DNA from: UBA12202 sp049595035
GTDB taxonomy: Bacteria > Pseudomonadota > Alphaproteobacteria > Puniceispirillales > UBA1172
Assembly: GCA_049595035.1 (NCBI GenBank)
Contig: JBMYKD010000018.1
Coordinates: forward strand, 1 to 39,410
DNA length: 39,410 bases
Reading direction: 5' to 3'
The position numbers and the translations under genes are program-made. A model generated the notes under the pieces. The model was not told the origin of the DNA. It did no database searches and saw nothing but the letters and a program-made list of their open reading frames with translations. Numbering within the stretch: position 1 is the stretch's first letter; each line of letters starts with the position of its first letter. Shown in pieces: positions 24,221 through 33,473 of this stretch.

Positions 24221-25103
24221 TGGCGTAATGACAAACCCCCGGCGTGGGGCGGCGGGAAAGGTGGCATTGCGTTGGTTGCTGCACCTGTTGCTTTGCACTT
24301 TTGCCCTGTATTACATGATGCCACTGTTCGTGATGATCACCACCTCCCTGAAAAGCCTTGAGGAAATCCGGACCAGCTCACTGATGTCACTGCCGCGGGA
24401 AGTCACCTTCGCCGCCTGGTCAACCGCCTGGTCAAGTGCCTGTACCGGCATCCAATGCGAAGGATTGCGTCCTTATTTTTGGAACTCTGTATTGTTGGCA
24501 GTACCAGCGGTGATCATCTCGACAATGATTGGTGCGATCAACGGGTATGTGGTCACGCAATGGCGGTTTAAAGGGGCAAACACTCTATTTGCGCTGATGT
24601 TGTTCGGCTGCTTCATTCCTTTCCAGGTTGTGCTACTGCCAATGGCTCGTGTGCTTGGTGTGATGGGTTTGGCGGGCTCCATCAGTGGCCTGATCTTCGT
24701 TCATGTCATTTACGGTATTGGTTTCACCACCCTGTTTTTCAGGAACTATTATGTCACCATTCCACCTGAATTGGTGAAAGCTGCAAAGGTCGATGGCGCT
24801 TCGTTCTGGCGTATCTTTTTTTCAATTTTCTTGCCGCTGTCATTACCGATTATTGTGGTGACTGTGATTTGGCAATTCACTCAAATCTGGAATGATTTCC
24901 TTTTTGGCGTGTCATTCTCAGAGGCGGGTACGCAACCCGTCACGGTAGCACTCAATAATATTGTGAATTCAACAACAGGGGTGAAGGAATACAATGTTGA
25001 TATGGCAGCAGCCATTATCGCCGCTTTGCCCACCCTTTTTGTGTATATCGTGGCAGGCAAATATTTCATCCGCGGTCTAACCGCAGGCTCAGTAAAAGGC
25101 TGA
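24213..25103 (+). CDS. Sugar ABC transporter permease (second)
   Basis: A 296-residue partner permease of the MalG/GtsC type with about six transmembrane helices. The EAA loop ELVKAAKVDGASFWRIFF contacts the ATPase. The ATG at 24213 overlaps the end of the first permease gene; an alternative ATG at 24228 lies just after it. A longer frame from 24168 is probably a read-through inside the first permease. It is followed by the ATPase gene after four bases. Confidence 0.92.
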   Translation: MIDGVMTNPRRGAAGKVALRWLLHLLLCTFALYYMMPLFVMITTSLKSLEEIRTSSLMSLPREVTFAAWSTAWSSACTGIQCEGLRPYFWNSVLLAVPAVIISTMIGAINGYVVTQWRFKGANTLFALMLFGCFIPFQVVLLPMARVLGVMGLAGSISGLIFVHVIYGIGFTTLFFRNYYVTIPPELVKAAKVDGASFWRIFFSIFLPLSLPIIVVTVIWQFTQIWNDFLFGVSFSEAGTQPVTVALNNIVNSTTGVKEYNVDMAAAIIAALPTLFVYIVAGKYFIRGLTAGSVKG

Positions 25104-25107
25104 ACTC

Positions 25108-26205
25108 ATGTCTCCAATTCTCGAAATCAAAAATCTCTATAAAGATTATGGTTCAACAAACATTTTAAAAGATGTGAACGCATCCATTAAAGCCGGTGAG
25201 TTCCTGGTTTTGGTGGGGCCATCGGGGTGTGGCAAGTCAACATTGCTGAATTGTATTGCCGGTTTGGAACCAATCACTAGTGGCGCCATTAGCATCGGCG
25301 GGCGGGACATGACCAATGTCAGCCCCAAGGATCGCGACATCGCTATGGTGTTTCAATCCTATGCACTTTATCCAACCATGAGCGTCGCTAAAAATATCAC
25401 CTTTGGCATGAAGGTGCGGGGCATTGAAAAGGCTAAACAGGACGCCAAATTGGCAGAGGTGGCCCAGCAGCTCCAGATTGAATCATTGCTGGATCGGCGA
25501 CCTGCTCAACTGTCCGGTGGCCAACGCCAGCGTGTGGCCATGGGTCGGGCATTGGTTCGTGACCCAAAACTGTTCCTGTTTGATGAGCCATTGTCTAATC
25601 TCGACGCAAAATTACGGGTTGAGATGCGCACCGAGATTAAAAAGCTGCACCAGAGTCTGGGTGCATCGATGGTTTATGTCACGCATGACCAGATTGAGGC
25701 GATGACCCTGGCGACCAAGATCGTGGTGATGAAAAGCGGAGTGGTGCAGCAAATCGGGTCACCTGTGGAAATATACAACCGCCCGGCGAATTTATTCGTG
25801 GCAGATTTCATGGGGTCGCCTGCAATGAATTTGATCCCGGCGCAGGTCAAAAAGAATCGTAAAGGTGCCACCTTTACCATTGCCCGTGATAATGCGGCTC
25901 CGCTTGTTCTGCATGATGAAAATGCAGCATCATTGCCTGATAATGTAGTGTTGGGTTTGCGCCCTGAGGATATTGGGGATGCCGCTCTGCGTAAGGGCAA
26001 CAAGCTGCAAATCTCAAACTGTCAGGTCGATGTGGTTGAGCCGGCAGGTGCAGATACATATGTGCTGATGGCGCTTGGCGGTGTAGAGGTTACTGCCCGC
26101 TTGCAGGCAGAAACCGCAGCCCAGCCAGGTGCAGACATGGAATTCACCTTCAACATGGCCAAGGCATCCTATTTCGATGCGGATACTGGGGAACGGTTGA
26201 ACTAA
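25108..26205 (+). CDS. Sugar ABC transporter ATPase (UgpC/MsmK type)
   Basis: A 365-residue ATPase. Walker A is GPSGCGKST (37-45), the Q-loop VFQSYALYPTMSV, the signature LSGGQRQRVAMGRALV, Walker B LFLFDEPLSNLDAKLR and the H-loop VTHDQIEAMTL. The C-terminal third (from about 240) is the regulatory OB-type domain with LGLRPEDIG, usual in sugar importers. It energises the two permeases. The ribosome binding site is weak, so translation is probably coupled to the permease. Confidence 0.95.
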   Translation: MSPILEIKNLYKDYGSTNILKDVNASIKAGEFLVLVGPSGCGKSTLLNCIAGLEPITSGAISIGGRDMTNVSPKDRDIAMVFQSYALYPTMSVAKNITFGMKVRGIEKAKQDAKLAEVAQQLQIESLLDRRPAQLSGGQRQRVAMGRALVRDPKLFLFDEPLSNLDAKLRVEMRTEIKKLHQSLGASMVYVTHDQIEAMTLATKIVVMKSGVVQQIGSPVEIYNRPANLFVADFMGSPAMNLIPAQVKKNRKGATFTIARDNAAPLVLHDENAASLPDNVVLGLRPEDIGDAALRKGNKLQISNCQVDVVEPAGADTYVLMALGGVEVTARLQAETAAQPGADMEFTFNMAKASYFDADTGERLN

Positions 26206-26322
26206 CCTTATTTTGTGCCAAACTAAGGGCAATTCTGGTGGCGCTTATAACCTTGTGGGTGCTGCGGTGTACATATTGCATGTTGCCAGTGATGGCAAAT
26301 GAGGCCTTGGGGAAATAGCAAC

Positions 26323-27294
26323 ATGGGGATGATTTTTTCGGATGTTGGTGGGACAAATATTCGTTTTGCCCGCTCCACTGGGTTGAATGGCCCATTGAAA
26401 GATATCACTCGTTTCAAATGCTGGGATTTTACAGGCATCGAGGACGCGTTTGCGGCCTACCGGAAGATGATTGGCTATGATGGTCTGGTCGATGCCGTGT
26501 CTATTGCGGTGGCTGCTTCGGTCAAAAATGATCATGTTGATCTCACCAACAACCATTGGGCATTTTCCAAATCTGAATTGCGGGCACATCTGGGCACCAA
26601 CCGGTTATTGGTGATGAATGATTTTACGGCGCAAGCATTGGCCCAATCTGATCCGACAGCGCATGGCAATTTGCCGGTTATTGCAGGTGAGCCAAGACAG
26701 AATGCACCACTGCTCATTATTGGTCCGGGTACGGGATTAGGCGTTTCGGCGTTGATACCGACCGCGGCTGGGATGTTGCCGCTTGAGGGGGAGGGTGGTC
26801 ATGTAAGCTTTGCCCCAAGATCAGAAGCCGAGCTGGCGCTTTATGAATTTATTCGACGAACAGAGGATTATGTTTCGGCAGAACATGTTGTGAGTGGCAG
26901 AGGGTTGGAGACTATCTATCGCTTTTTGACAAGTGATAATCCCGATGCGTCAGAGATGAATGCACCAAAAATTGGCGCAGCGGCTGTCACAGAACCTGGG
27001 CCATGCCGGGATGCTGTTGTGATGATGCTCAACATTCTGGGGACAGTAATAGCGAATAATGTTCTGACCATTGGTGCCTGGGGTGGAGTGGTCGTGGCTG
27101 GTGGTGTTGTATCGCAATTGGTCTCACTCATCGATCAAAGCCAACTCATCAACCGTATTCAGCAGATTGGCAAGGAAAGCCACTTAACCACAAGTTTACC
27201 AGTGTGGCTGAGCGTAGATATGCAGGCGGGGTTGCGTGGGGCGCAGGCGGGCCTGTCTTGTGAATTTCTGGCAGGCAGGGAATTGCGTGCTTAG
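26323..27294 (+). CDS. glk: Glucokinase
   Basis: A 323-residue bacterial glucokinase that makes glucose 6-phosphate with ATP. The phosphate-binding motif SDVGGTNIRFA is at the N-terminus, VMNDFTAQALA carries the catalytic aspartate, and IGPGTGLGVS and LEGEGGHVSFAP follow. The ATG at 26323 is preceded by GGGGAAATAG; an ATG at 26299 is in frame but less likely. Its last four bases overlap the eda gene on the other strand, so the two operons converge tail to tail without a terminator gap. Confidence 0.95.
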   Translation: MGMIFSDVGGTNIRFARSTGLNGPLKDITRFKCWDFTGIEDAFAAYRKMIGYDGLVDAVSIAVAASVKNDHVDLTNNHWAFSKSELRAHLGTNRLLVMNDFTAQALAQSDPTAHGNLPVIAGEPRQNAPLLIIGPGTGLGVSALIPTAAGMLPLEGEGGHVSFAPRSEAELALYEFIRRTEDYVSAEHVVSGRGLETIYRFLTSDNPDASEMNAPKIGAAAVTEPGPCRDAVVMMLNILGTVIANNVLTIGAWGGVVVAGGVVSQLVSLIDQSQLINRIQQIGKESHLTTSLPVWLSVDMQAGLRGAQAGLSCEFLAGRELRA

Positions 27295-27929
27295 TCAGCC
27301 AAAGATGCCGCATCGCGGGCCAGGGCTTCAATAGCAGCAAAATCGCCGGCATTAATCAGGCGCCGTGGCGCCACCCATGATCCGCCTACACATTTCACAT
27401 TCGGCAATGCAAGCCAATCTGGCGCGGTGGTGGCTGAAATGCCGCCTGTTGGGCAGATTGTGATCTGTGGCAGGGGGCTGGCCAATGATTTTATAAAGCT
27501 GGTGCCACCAGTGGCGCTGGCCGGGAAAAACTTCATCGCAGTGAACCCAGCTTCCAGCATGTGCATCATCTCAGAGACAGTACTGGCACCCGGCAGTAAG
27601 GGCAGATCCGCAGCTGCACAACCATCAATCACTGCTTGCGTAGTGCCAGGTGATACCGCGAAATGTGCTCCCGCTTCTTTGGCGGCATGGGCGAGTTCAG
27701 CTGAAATCACAGTCCCGGCGCCAATGCATATATTTGGGGAAGCCTCTGCAATAGCTTTGATTGCGCACAGGGCGGCTGGTGTACGCAGTGTGACTTCAAT
27801 GGTTTTTAAACCGCCCGCAAGCAACGCATCGGCCAGTGCTACACCATCTTCGGCGTGGTCGATCACGATGACCGGCATCACCGGGCCCATATCCAAAATG
27901 TCAGTGATTGATCTTGTTTGTGTTGCCAT
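27291..27929 (-). CDS. eda: KDPG aldolase
   Basis: A 212-residue class I aldolase that splits 2-keto-3-deoxy-6-phosphogluconate into pyruvate and glyceraldehyde 3-phosphate. The Schiff-base lysine is K133 in AMKFFPAS, the catalytic glutamate E45 in TIEVTLRT, and GAGTVISAEL and CPTGGISA are the usual phosphate-site motifs. Its ATG overlaps the edd stop (TAATG). It is the last gene of zwf-pgl-edd-eda. Confidence 0.96.
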   Translation of the reverse strand: MATQTRSITDILDMGPVMPVIVIDHAEDGVALADALLAGGLKTIEVTLRTPAALCAIKAIAEASPNICIGAGTVISAELAHAAKEAGAHFAVSPGTTQAVIDGCAAADLPLLPGASTVSEMMHMLEAGFTAMKFFPASATGGTSFIKSLASPLPQITICPTGGISATTAPDWLALPNVKCVGGSWVAPRRLINAGDFAAIEALARDAASLAD

Positions 27930-29755
27930 TACTTTGTCTCCGAAAGTGAAATGCCTGCGCCCGCCTCGGCACTGACAGCCCGATAGCGCATACCAGTGAA
28001 TAAAGTGCGGCCAAACCCTCTTTGAGGCGGCAAATTGGACAGGGCCATTGAGGCCCGGCCAGACAAATCAGCGGCGACATCCAAGGTGCCGCGCACTGCG
28101 TCGAGCGTGATGATATCACCATCCATGATCTTACCGATTGGGCCACCATCAACCGCCTCTGGACATACATGAATAGCGGCCGGGATTGATCCAGAAGCCC
28201 CTGACATACGACCATCAGTGACCAAGGCCACCTGGTAACCATCATCATGCAAATTACCCATCAACGGGGTGAGGCTGTGCAACTCGGGCATGCCGTTTGC
28301 CATTGGGCCCTGAGCCCGCAATACAATAATCACATCGCGGTTTAGCTCGCCGCTTTCATAGGCGGCTTTGACCGCGGCCTCGGTTGTGAATACGGCAGCA
28401 GGCGCAGTGACAATTTGGCAGTCTGGCTCAACGGCTGATACTTTGATCACCGCTTTACCGACATTGCCGCTTAGCATCTTTAAGCCACCGTTTGCACTGT
28501 GCGGATCGGCAACAGGGCGCAAAATGGCGTTATCGCCGCTTTCATTGGGTGAGGGGCACCAAATCAAATGGCCGTCCTGCAAAAATGGCTCAGCCGCGTG
28601 ATCGCTGATATTGTGACCCGATACACTGGCCGCGCTGCCATCCATAAGGCCGGCATCAATCAATTGGCGCATAACATAACCAATACCACCGGCCGCATGG
28701 AAATGGTTCACATCCGCACTGCCATTCGGGTAAATGCGCACCAATAGAGGGGTGATCTCCGACAGATCAGCAAAATCCTGCCATGTGATATGAATGCCAG
28801 CCGCTGCGGCCATTGCTGGCAGGTGGAGCGTGTGGTTGGTTGATCCACCGGTGGCATGCAGACCTATAATGGCATTTACAAAGCTGCGCTCATCCAGCAT
28901 TTCGCCAATGCCCTTGGCGGTATTGTCTTTTGCTAATGTGGCCAGCCGTTCTGTTGCTGCTACAGTCAGGGCGTGGCGCAAATCATCATGGGGATGAATA
29001 AAGGCGGCGCCCGGCAAATGCAGGCCCATCACTTCCATTAACATCTGATTGGAATTTGCGGTACCATAAAAGGTGCAGGTACCAGGTCCATGATAGGCGG
29101 CAAGTTCTGACTTCAACAGCGCATCACGGCCGACCTCACCACGGGCAAAGGCTTTACGAACAGCAGCTTTTTCAGCATTGGGAATGCCGGTTGCCATTGG
29201 TCCTGCTGGGGCAAAGATGGTTGGCAGATGGCCGAATGCCAGCGCGCCCATCACCAAACCGGGTACAATCTTATCACAGATACCAAGACAGATGGCGGCA
29301 TCATAGACACCATGCGACAGACCCACAGCAGTAGCCATTGCAATCACATCGCGGCTAATCAGTGACAACTCCATGCCCGGGCGACCTTGCGTCACCCCAT
29401 CACACATCGCCGGTACACCTCCTGCAACTTGCGCAGTTGCACCAGCAGCGCGTGCAGCGGCACGAATGATTTGCGGATAGGTTTCATAGGGCTGATGCGC
29501 TGACAACATGTCATTATAGGCTGTAATGATCCCGATATTTGGCTTGAGCTCACCTGTCATGCCCAGCACATCAGCTTGGTCCGAGCCCGCGCCAGCGGCT
29601 GCGTGAGCCATGTTCGAACAGGATATCTGCCGCCGGTTAGAGTCTGGCGATTGGCGCATCATCATAATATCTTCGAGATAGGCGGCTCTGCTGGCGGCAC
29701 TGCGCTGGCGGATGCGTTCCTGAACCTCTGCTATGCGGTCATGTAACTGTGTCAT
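27929..29755 (-). CDS. edd: 6-phosphogluconate dehydratase
   Basis: A 608-residue iron-sulfur dehydratase of the IlvD/Edd family, giving KDPG. Visible motifs are NIGIITAYNDMLSAHQPYE, VPAMCDGVTQG, CLGICDKIVPG and GPGTCTFYGTANSNQM; the cysteines in these are the probable cluster ligands. DGRMSGASGSIPAAIHV near the C-terminus is typical. AAGGAG stands before the ATG. It is separated from pgl by 30 bases. Confidence 0.97.
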   Translation of the reverse strand: MTQLHDRIAEVQERIRQRSAASRAAYLEDIMMMRQSPDSNRRQISCSNMAHAAAGAGSDQADVLGMTGELKPNIGIITAYNDMLSAHQPYETYPQIIRAAARAAGATAQVAGGVPAMCDGVTQGRPGMELSLISRDVIAMATAVGLSHGVYDAAICLGICDKIVPGLVMGALAFGHLPTIFAPAGPMATGIPNAEKAAVRKAFARGEVGRDALLKSELAAYHGPGTCTFYGTANSNQMLMEVMGLHLPGAAFIHPHDDLRHALTVAATERLATLAKDNTAKGIGEMLDERSFVNAIIGLHATGGSTNHTLHLPAMAAAAGIHITWQDFADLSEITPLLVRIYPNGSADVNHFHAAGGIGYVMRQLIDAGLMDGSAASVSGHNISDHAAEPFLQDGHLIWCPSPNESGDNAILRPVADPHSANGGLKMLSGNVGKAVIKVSAVEPDCQIVTAPAAVFTTEAAVKAAYESGELNRDVIIVLRAQGPMANGMPELHSLTPLMGNLHDDGYQVALVTDGRMSGASGSIPAAIHVCPEAVDGGPIGKIMDGDIITLDAVRGTLDVAADLSGRASMALSNLPPQRGFGRTLFTGMRYRAVSAEAGAGISLSETK

Positions 29756-29785
29756 GCTGTCTCCTTCTTACCCCTTCCAAGCCGA

Positions 29786-30403
29786 TTATTCTGTTACGAC
29801 TCGAACTGATTTCACAGTTTGCGTAATTAAATAATGCAAGGGCAATGACCGATCTGTTTGTGCGGCTTTCAGCACCTCTTTCTTGGCGGTGCCCTTGACC
29901 AACAACAACACCAAACGCGATTGCAAAATCATCGGCAAATTCATTGAAATACGTCGACATAGGGGGGAGCCTTCTGGCCCGGTTTGGATAATTGCGGGTG
30001 CTGTATCAACATCCATCGCCGCATCATCCACCATCGACGGGAACAGTGAGGCAAAATGCCCGTCTTGCCCCATCCCCAGCAACATCACATCAAAAGGCCG
30101 GTCTATTTCTGCCACAGGTCCGGCAATGGTTAGCGGCAGGAATTTTGCGGTAGCCACTGGCCCTTGTAATAATTGTGCCCGGATCAGTTTGCGGTTGCTG
30201 TCATCGTGATTGTCAGGAACCAGCCGATCATCGACAAGGGTGATGGTCACCTTTGCCCAGTCAACATATGCATCATGCGCGCTGTTGGTTAACGCCGTAA
30301 AAATAGAGGCTGGGCTCGACCCGCCAGAGACCACAAAACTGGCGCTGCCTCGTTCGGCGATGCCAGCAGCCAATGCGTCCGTGATTTGATTTACAGCACG
30401 CAT
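29786..30403 (-). CDS. pgl: 6-phosphogluconolactonase (DevB type)
   Basis: A 205-residue lactonase hydrolysing 6-phosphogluconolactone. Typical motifs are VVSGGSSPASIF near residue 25, TLVDDRLVP, the SNRKL stretch and LLGMGQDGHFASLFP. I chose the ATG at 30403 because TAGGA lies six bases before it; a TTG at 30409 is in frame but overlaps that site. The protein is shorter at the N-terminus than most (about 230), lacking the first helix. It follows zwf after eight bases. Confidence 0.92.
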   Translation of the reverse strand: MRAVNQITDALAAGIAERGSASFVVSGGSSPASIFTALTNSAHDAYVDWAKVTITLVDDRLVPDNHDDSNRKLIRAQLLQGPVATAKFLPLTIAGPVAEIDRPFDVMLLGMGQDGHFASLFPSMVDDAAMDVDTAPAIIQTGPEGSPLCRRISMNLPMILQSRLVLLLVKGTAKKEVLKAAQTDRSLPLHYLITQTVKSVRVVTE

Positions 30404-30411
30404 CGCCAATC

Positions 30412-31854
30412 CTAATCAGGGTCAACCCAATGACGCCCATCCTTATTTAAAAGCGTGTCATCAGGCCCCATTGATCCGGCTTTATATATCGCTGGTACAG
30501 CGTTTGCAGCCATGGCTGATATCGGGTCGATAAAGCCCCAGGCGCCCAACACTTCGTCACCGCGCATGAAAAGAGTCTGGTTGCCCCGCGCCGTGTCCAT
30601 CAACAGCCTTTCATACGCATCTGGTAACCGCTCTTCGAATGTCTCTTCAAAGCTCAAATTCAACTCAGATGGGGATAACCGCATACCGCCAGGTCCAGGT
30701 TGCTTTGAGGTCAGCTGCAATCGTAAGCCCTCACTTGGTTGCAAGCGGATGACCAACCGGTTCGGGTGGTCAGATATCTTGTCGCCGCCATTATTGTTAA
30801 AGATGTCATGGGCCAGTTCTTTAAAGGTGATGATGATCTCAGAAGCACGTTGTTTTAGTTTTTTACCCGTACGGATATAGAAAGGAACGCCTGCCCACCG
30901 CCAGTTATCAATGGCAAGCTTCATTGCCACATAGGTCTCAGTTGTGGAGGCTTCTCCTAATTCTTCAACATAATTGTCATATTGCCCCAACACCAGCTCA
31001 TTTGGGGACAGGGGGCGCAGCGCTCGCAATACACGCAATTTCTCGTCACGCACCTGATCCGCCCTGAAATGACTGGGTGGTTCCATTGCCACCAAACACA
31101 CCAATTGCAACAGGTGGTTCTGGATCATGTCTCTGATTGCGCCGTATTGGTTGTAATATTCACCGCGCCCGTTGATCCCGACCGTTTCGGCCACGGTGAT
31201 CTGGACATGATCAATATGTTGGTTGTTCCATAGAGATTCAAAAATCACATTGGCAAAGCGCAACGCCATCAGGTTTTGCACTGTTTCTTTGCCAAGGTAA
31301 TGGTCAATCCGGTAGATCTGATGCTCATCAAATACGGCAGTCAGTTCATCGTTGATCATGCGTGATGATGCGCCGTCATTACCCAGCGGTTTTTCCACAA
31401 CTAACCGCGCTTGTGGGGTGACCAACCCGACAGTCTTCAACATTTGTACTGTTGGACCGAACAGGCTTGGTGCAATTGCCATATAATAGATGATTGGGCG
31501 GTCAGCACTGGCCTTTTTTTCAATTTGGGTGACAAGGCTGTCCACACCATTGCCGCTGACAACATCCAAAACTACAATCTGGATTATGTTCATAAAGGCC
31601 TGCCAGCGTTCTTCTGTCGCGTGACCATTGGCAAAGGCATCTTTACAAAATGGCCGCAAAACAGTGGCAAATTTTTCAATGTTGAAGGCGCGCCGAGAGG
31701 TGGCAAAAAGCCTGAAATCATCTGTCAGCTGGCCATCAAGATACCGCAGGAAAAAGGCAGGAAAAATTTTGCGTAAAGCCAGATCACCGGTTCCGCCGAA
31801 AATAACATAATCACTGGCGGGAAGTTTGGCAGCGCTGCAGGGGGGCACCGACAT
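30412..31854 (-). CDS. zwf: Glucose-6-phosphate dehydrogenase
   Basis: A 480-residue enzyme that oxidises glucose 6-phosphate to the lactone with reduction of NAD(P). The nucleotide-binding motif FGGTGDLALRKIFPAFF is at the N-terminus, and the substrate motif RIDHYLGKETVQNLMALRF is near 180. VEKPLGND and FYIRTGKKL are also typical. AGGA stands about nine bases before the ATG. It is the first gene of zwf-pgl-edd-eda on the minus strand, whose promoter must lie in 31855-32150. Confidence 0.97.
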   Translation of the reverse strand: MSVPPCSAAKLPASDYVIFGGTGDLALRKIFPAFFLRYLDGQLTDDFRLFATSRRAFNIEKFATVLRPFCKDAFANGHATEERWQAFMNIIQIVVLDVVSGNGVDSLVTQIEKKASADRPIIYYMAIAPSLFGPTVQMLKTVGLVTPQARLVVEKPLGNDGASSRMINDELTAVFDEHQIYRIDHYLGKETVQNLMALRFANVIFESLWNNQHIDHVQITVAETVGINGRGEYYNQYGAIRDMIQNHLLQLVCLVAMEPPSHFRADQVRDEKLRVLRALRPLSPNELVLGQYDNYVEELGEASTTETYVAMKLAIDNWRWAGVPFYIRTGKKLKQRASEIIITFKELAHDIFNNNGGDKISDHPNRLVIRLQPSEGLRLQLTSKQPGPGGMRLSPSELNLSFEETFEERLPDAYERLLMDTARGNQTLFMRGDEVLGAWGFIDPISAMAANAVPAIYKAGSMGPDDTLLNKDGRHWVDPD

Positions 31855-32154
31855 GTAATAATCCTATCCTGTTCACAAACCAAATGTGACGTCCATCTGA
31901 AGAAGCGTATCCCCGCCCCCGTATGATGCATTGCTACACCCGGGAAAGCGGGCGTTGGGCACCTTCGAACCAAAAGTGACAGGTGAGTCCGCCCAATAAT
32001 AGGCCGCGAAGGAACCTTAGTTGATGTTGAATACCATAACGCATTGCATGCACCATAACTATTACAATCCCGCTGAATGATAAGCAGTTTATGAAGTTTT
32101 TCCTGTATTTTGTAACTATTTGATACATTCTATTTCATTTTACCCAAATGCTAA
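31855..32154. other. Non-coding region upstream of zwf
   Basis: About 300 bases without a credible gene. The part near zwf (roughly 31900-32010) is visibly more G+C-rich and contains short stems (CCCG/CGGG around 31940, CACCT/AGGTG around 31960-31985); the part beyond is A+T-rich. It must hold the zwf promoter. A TGTA-N9-TACA inverted pair at 32111-32127 could be an operator but is weak. I compared the G+C-rich part by memory with 6S and SRP RNA and saw no match. Confidence 0.35.
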
Positions 32155-32190
32155 TCGTAGGGTCTTGAACAAATCCTGCCCCCGCAACCA
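32155..32190 (+). pseudogene. 3' remnant of initiator tRNA-fMet (attachment-site scar)
   Basis: TCGTAGG followed by AAATCCTGCCCCCGCAACCA reproduces the T arm, acceptor 3' strand, discriminator and encoded CCA of initiator tRNA-fMet. The T-loop is disrupted (GTCTTGAAC in place of TTC), and there is no anticodon arm or 5' half to the left, so it is not a functional tRNA. It is followed by a terminator related to the one after junction copy 1. A 3' tRNA fragment is the normal scar left by an island that integrates at a tRNA gene. Confidence 0.75.
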
Positions 32191-32219
32191 ATAAATATCA
32201 TATTATATCAATGTTGTAG

Positions 32220-32247
32220 CCGCCTCGAAGTTGAGGCGGTTTTTTTG
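32220..32247 (+). terminator. Rho-independent terminator after the tRNA-fMet remnant
   Basis: CCGCCTC (32220-32226) and GAGGCGG (32233-32239) form a perfect 7-base stem with a 6-base loop, followed by seven T. It points in the plus direction although no intact plus-strand gene precedes it, so it is best explained as the original tRNA-fMet terminator. The related copy at 82-110 has the same layout with a weaker stem. Confidence 0.85.
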
Positions 32248-32375
32248 TATTCTGAATTATTGCTGCGTTCATTGCCGCTTTTCGTTAATACAAAATATCC
32301 ACAGATCACACATTACGCACAGACTGTTCGACAAATGCGTGCCTTGGAGCACATTAGAAATGAATATGTGCAGAG

Positions 32376-33320
32376 CTATAAAGGGTTAGATGGTTTGTTT
32401 GAAATTAATTCCCATTGTGCCTTTTTGCTATTTATAAAAACTAAATCGATTATTTCACGCTCTACAACTCGGCATAATAAAGTTTGCGGCCTGTTTATTG
32501 GATATGACGTATATAAAATTCTGTCTATTGAAGGATCTACGATTATAGAATTAGTGATTTCATTGAGATCAACCATTCTGTGCACCATAGCATAAGATAA
32601 AATAGCGAAACCTTTGTTATCATTTACTAAATCCAACATCGTGCTTGGAGAATCAATTTCATACACAACTTTTGGTTTTACGCCTATTTTCTCAAAAGAT
32701 TGATCAAAAAGTCTTCGAGAGCCTTCTATCATTGGAAGAAGTAAAGGTAATTCTGAGACTTCTTGAAGAGTTATTGATGATTTTTCCTGCAAAAAGGATT
32801 CCCTTGGGCCGATTAGGTGAAGGGTTTCTTTAAATAACGGCATTCCTTGATAAACTATGTTGGGGCTAGTGTTGGCAGTAATACCTAAATCTGCTTTACC
32901 AGAGTTTAAATGATAGGGAACCATATCTGGTAATGCCGCTTGAAGGCTAAGTTTTACAAGAGGATATTTTTGAGCCATTCGATTAAGTAATGGAATGAAT
33001 AATACTTTGCCTACACCGTCAGGAAATACAACTTGAACAGACCCAACAAGTTGACCGCTTAATTCATTAATGCTTTTTTGGATATTATCATACTGACTAA
33101 TAATATTGTTTGCATGATCGCAAAACACTTTTCCTAGTCCCGTTAGTTCAACCCCTCGACCATTTCTATCAAATAATGTTGTCCCCAAGCGTCTCTCAGC
33201 ATCATTTAATTTTTTACTAAGTGCAGGCTGTGAAATATTCATGTCAATAGCTGCAGATGTGATGCTTTTCATTTCTGCAATTTTGATAATCATTTTTAGT
33301 TGGTTGTATGAAAGATTCAA
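32376..33320 (-). CDS. LysR-family transcriptional regulator of the sulfur-compound operon
   Basis: A 314-residue regulator: N-terminal helix-turn-helix (LKMIIKIAEMKSITSAA, then NISQPALSKKLNDAERRLG) and an effector-binding domain from about 90. The start is TTG at 33320, preceded by GAGGAAATT; no ATG fits better. It is divergent from the GMC oxidoreductase gene with a 153-base gap, the usual arrangement for a LysR activator of its neighbour. The inducer is unknown. Confidence 0.9.
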   Translation of the reverse strand: MNLSYNQLKMIIKIAEMKSITSAAIDMNISQPALSKKLNDAERRLGTTLFDRNGRGVELTGLGKVFCDHANNIISQYDNIQKSINELSGQLVGSVQVVFPDGVGKVLFIPLLNRMAQKYPLVKLSLQAALPDMVPYHLNSGKADLGITANTSPNIVYQGMPLFKETLHLIGPRESFLQEKSSITLQEVSELPLLLPMIEGSRRLFDQSFEKIGVKPKVVYEIDSPSTMLDLVNDNKGFAILSYAMVHRMVDLNEITNSIIVDPSIDRILYTSYPINRPQTLLCRVVEREIIDLVFINSKKAQWELISNKPSNPL

Positions 33321-33473
33321 AATTTCCTCACCTGCTTAAAGGCATAACCTTTTTGTTATATCAAATCAGTATTAATCGCAATATTTTGTTTATATTTTCC
33401 TGAATATAATTAAATAACTACACTTTGATTATATTGCATTGGTAGTTTTCTAAAATTGTAATGAGATAATAAA

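Noticed and set aside
31900..32010. 6S RNA or SRP RNA
   Set aside because: The conserved motifs I know for these RNAs (for SRP RNA the GGAAGGAAGCAGCC-type loop) are not present.
32111..32127. HexR-like operator for zwf (TGTA-N9-TACA)
   Set aside because: The spacing and inner bases differ from the known HexR palindrome, it is far from the zwf start, and the region is A+T-rich enough for such a match by chance.
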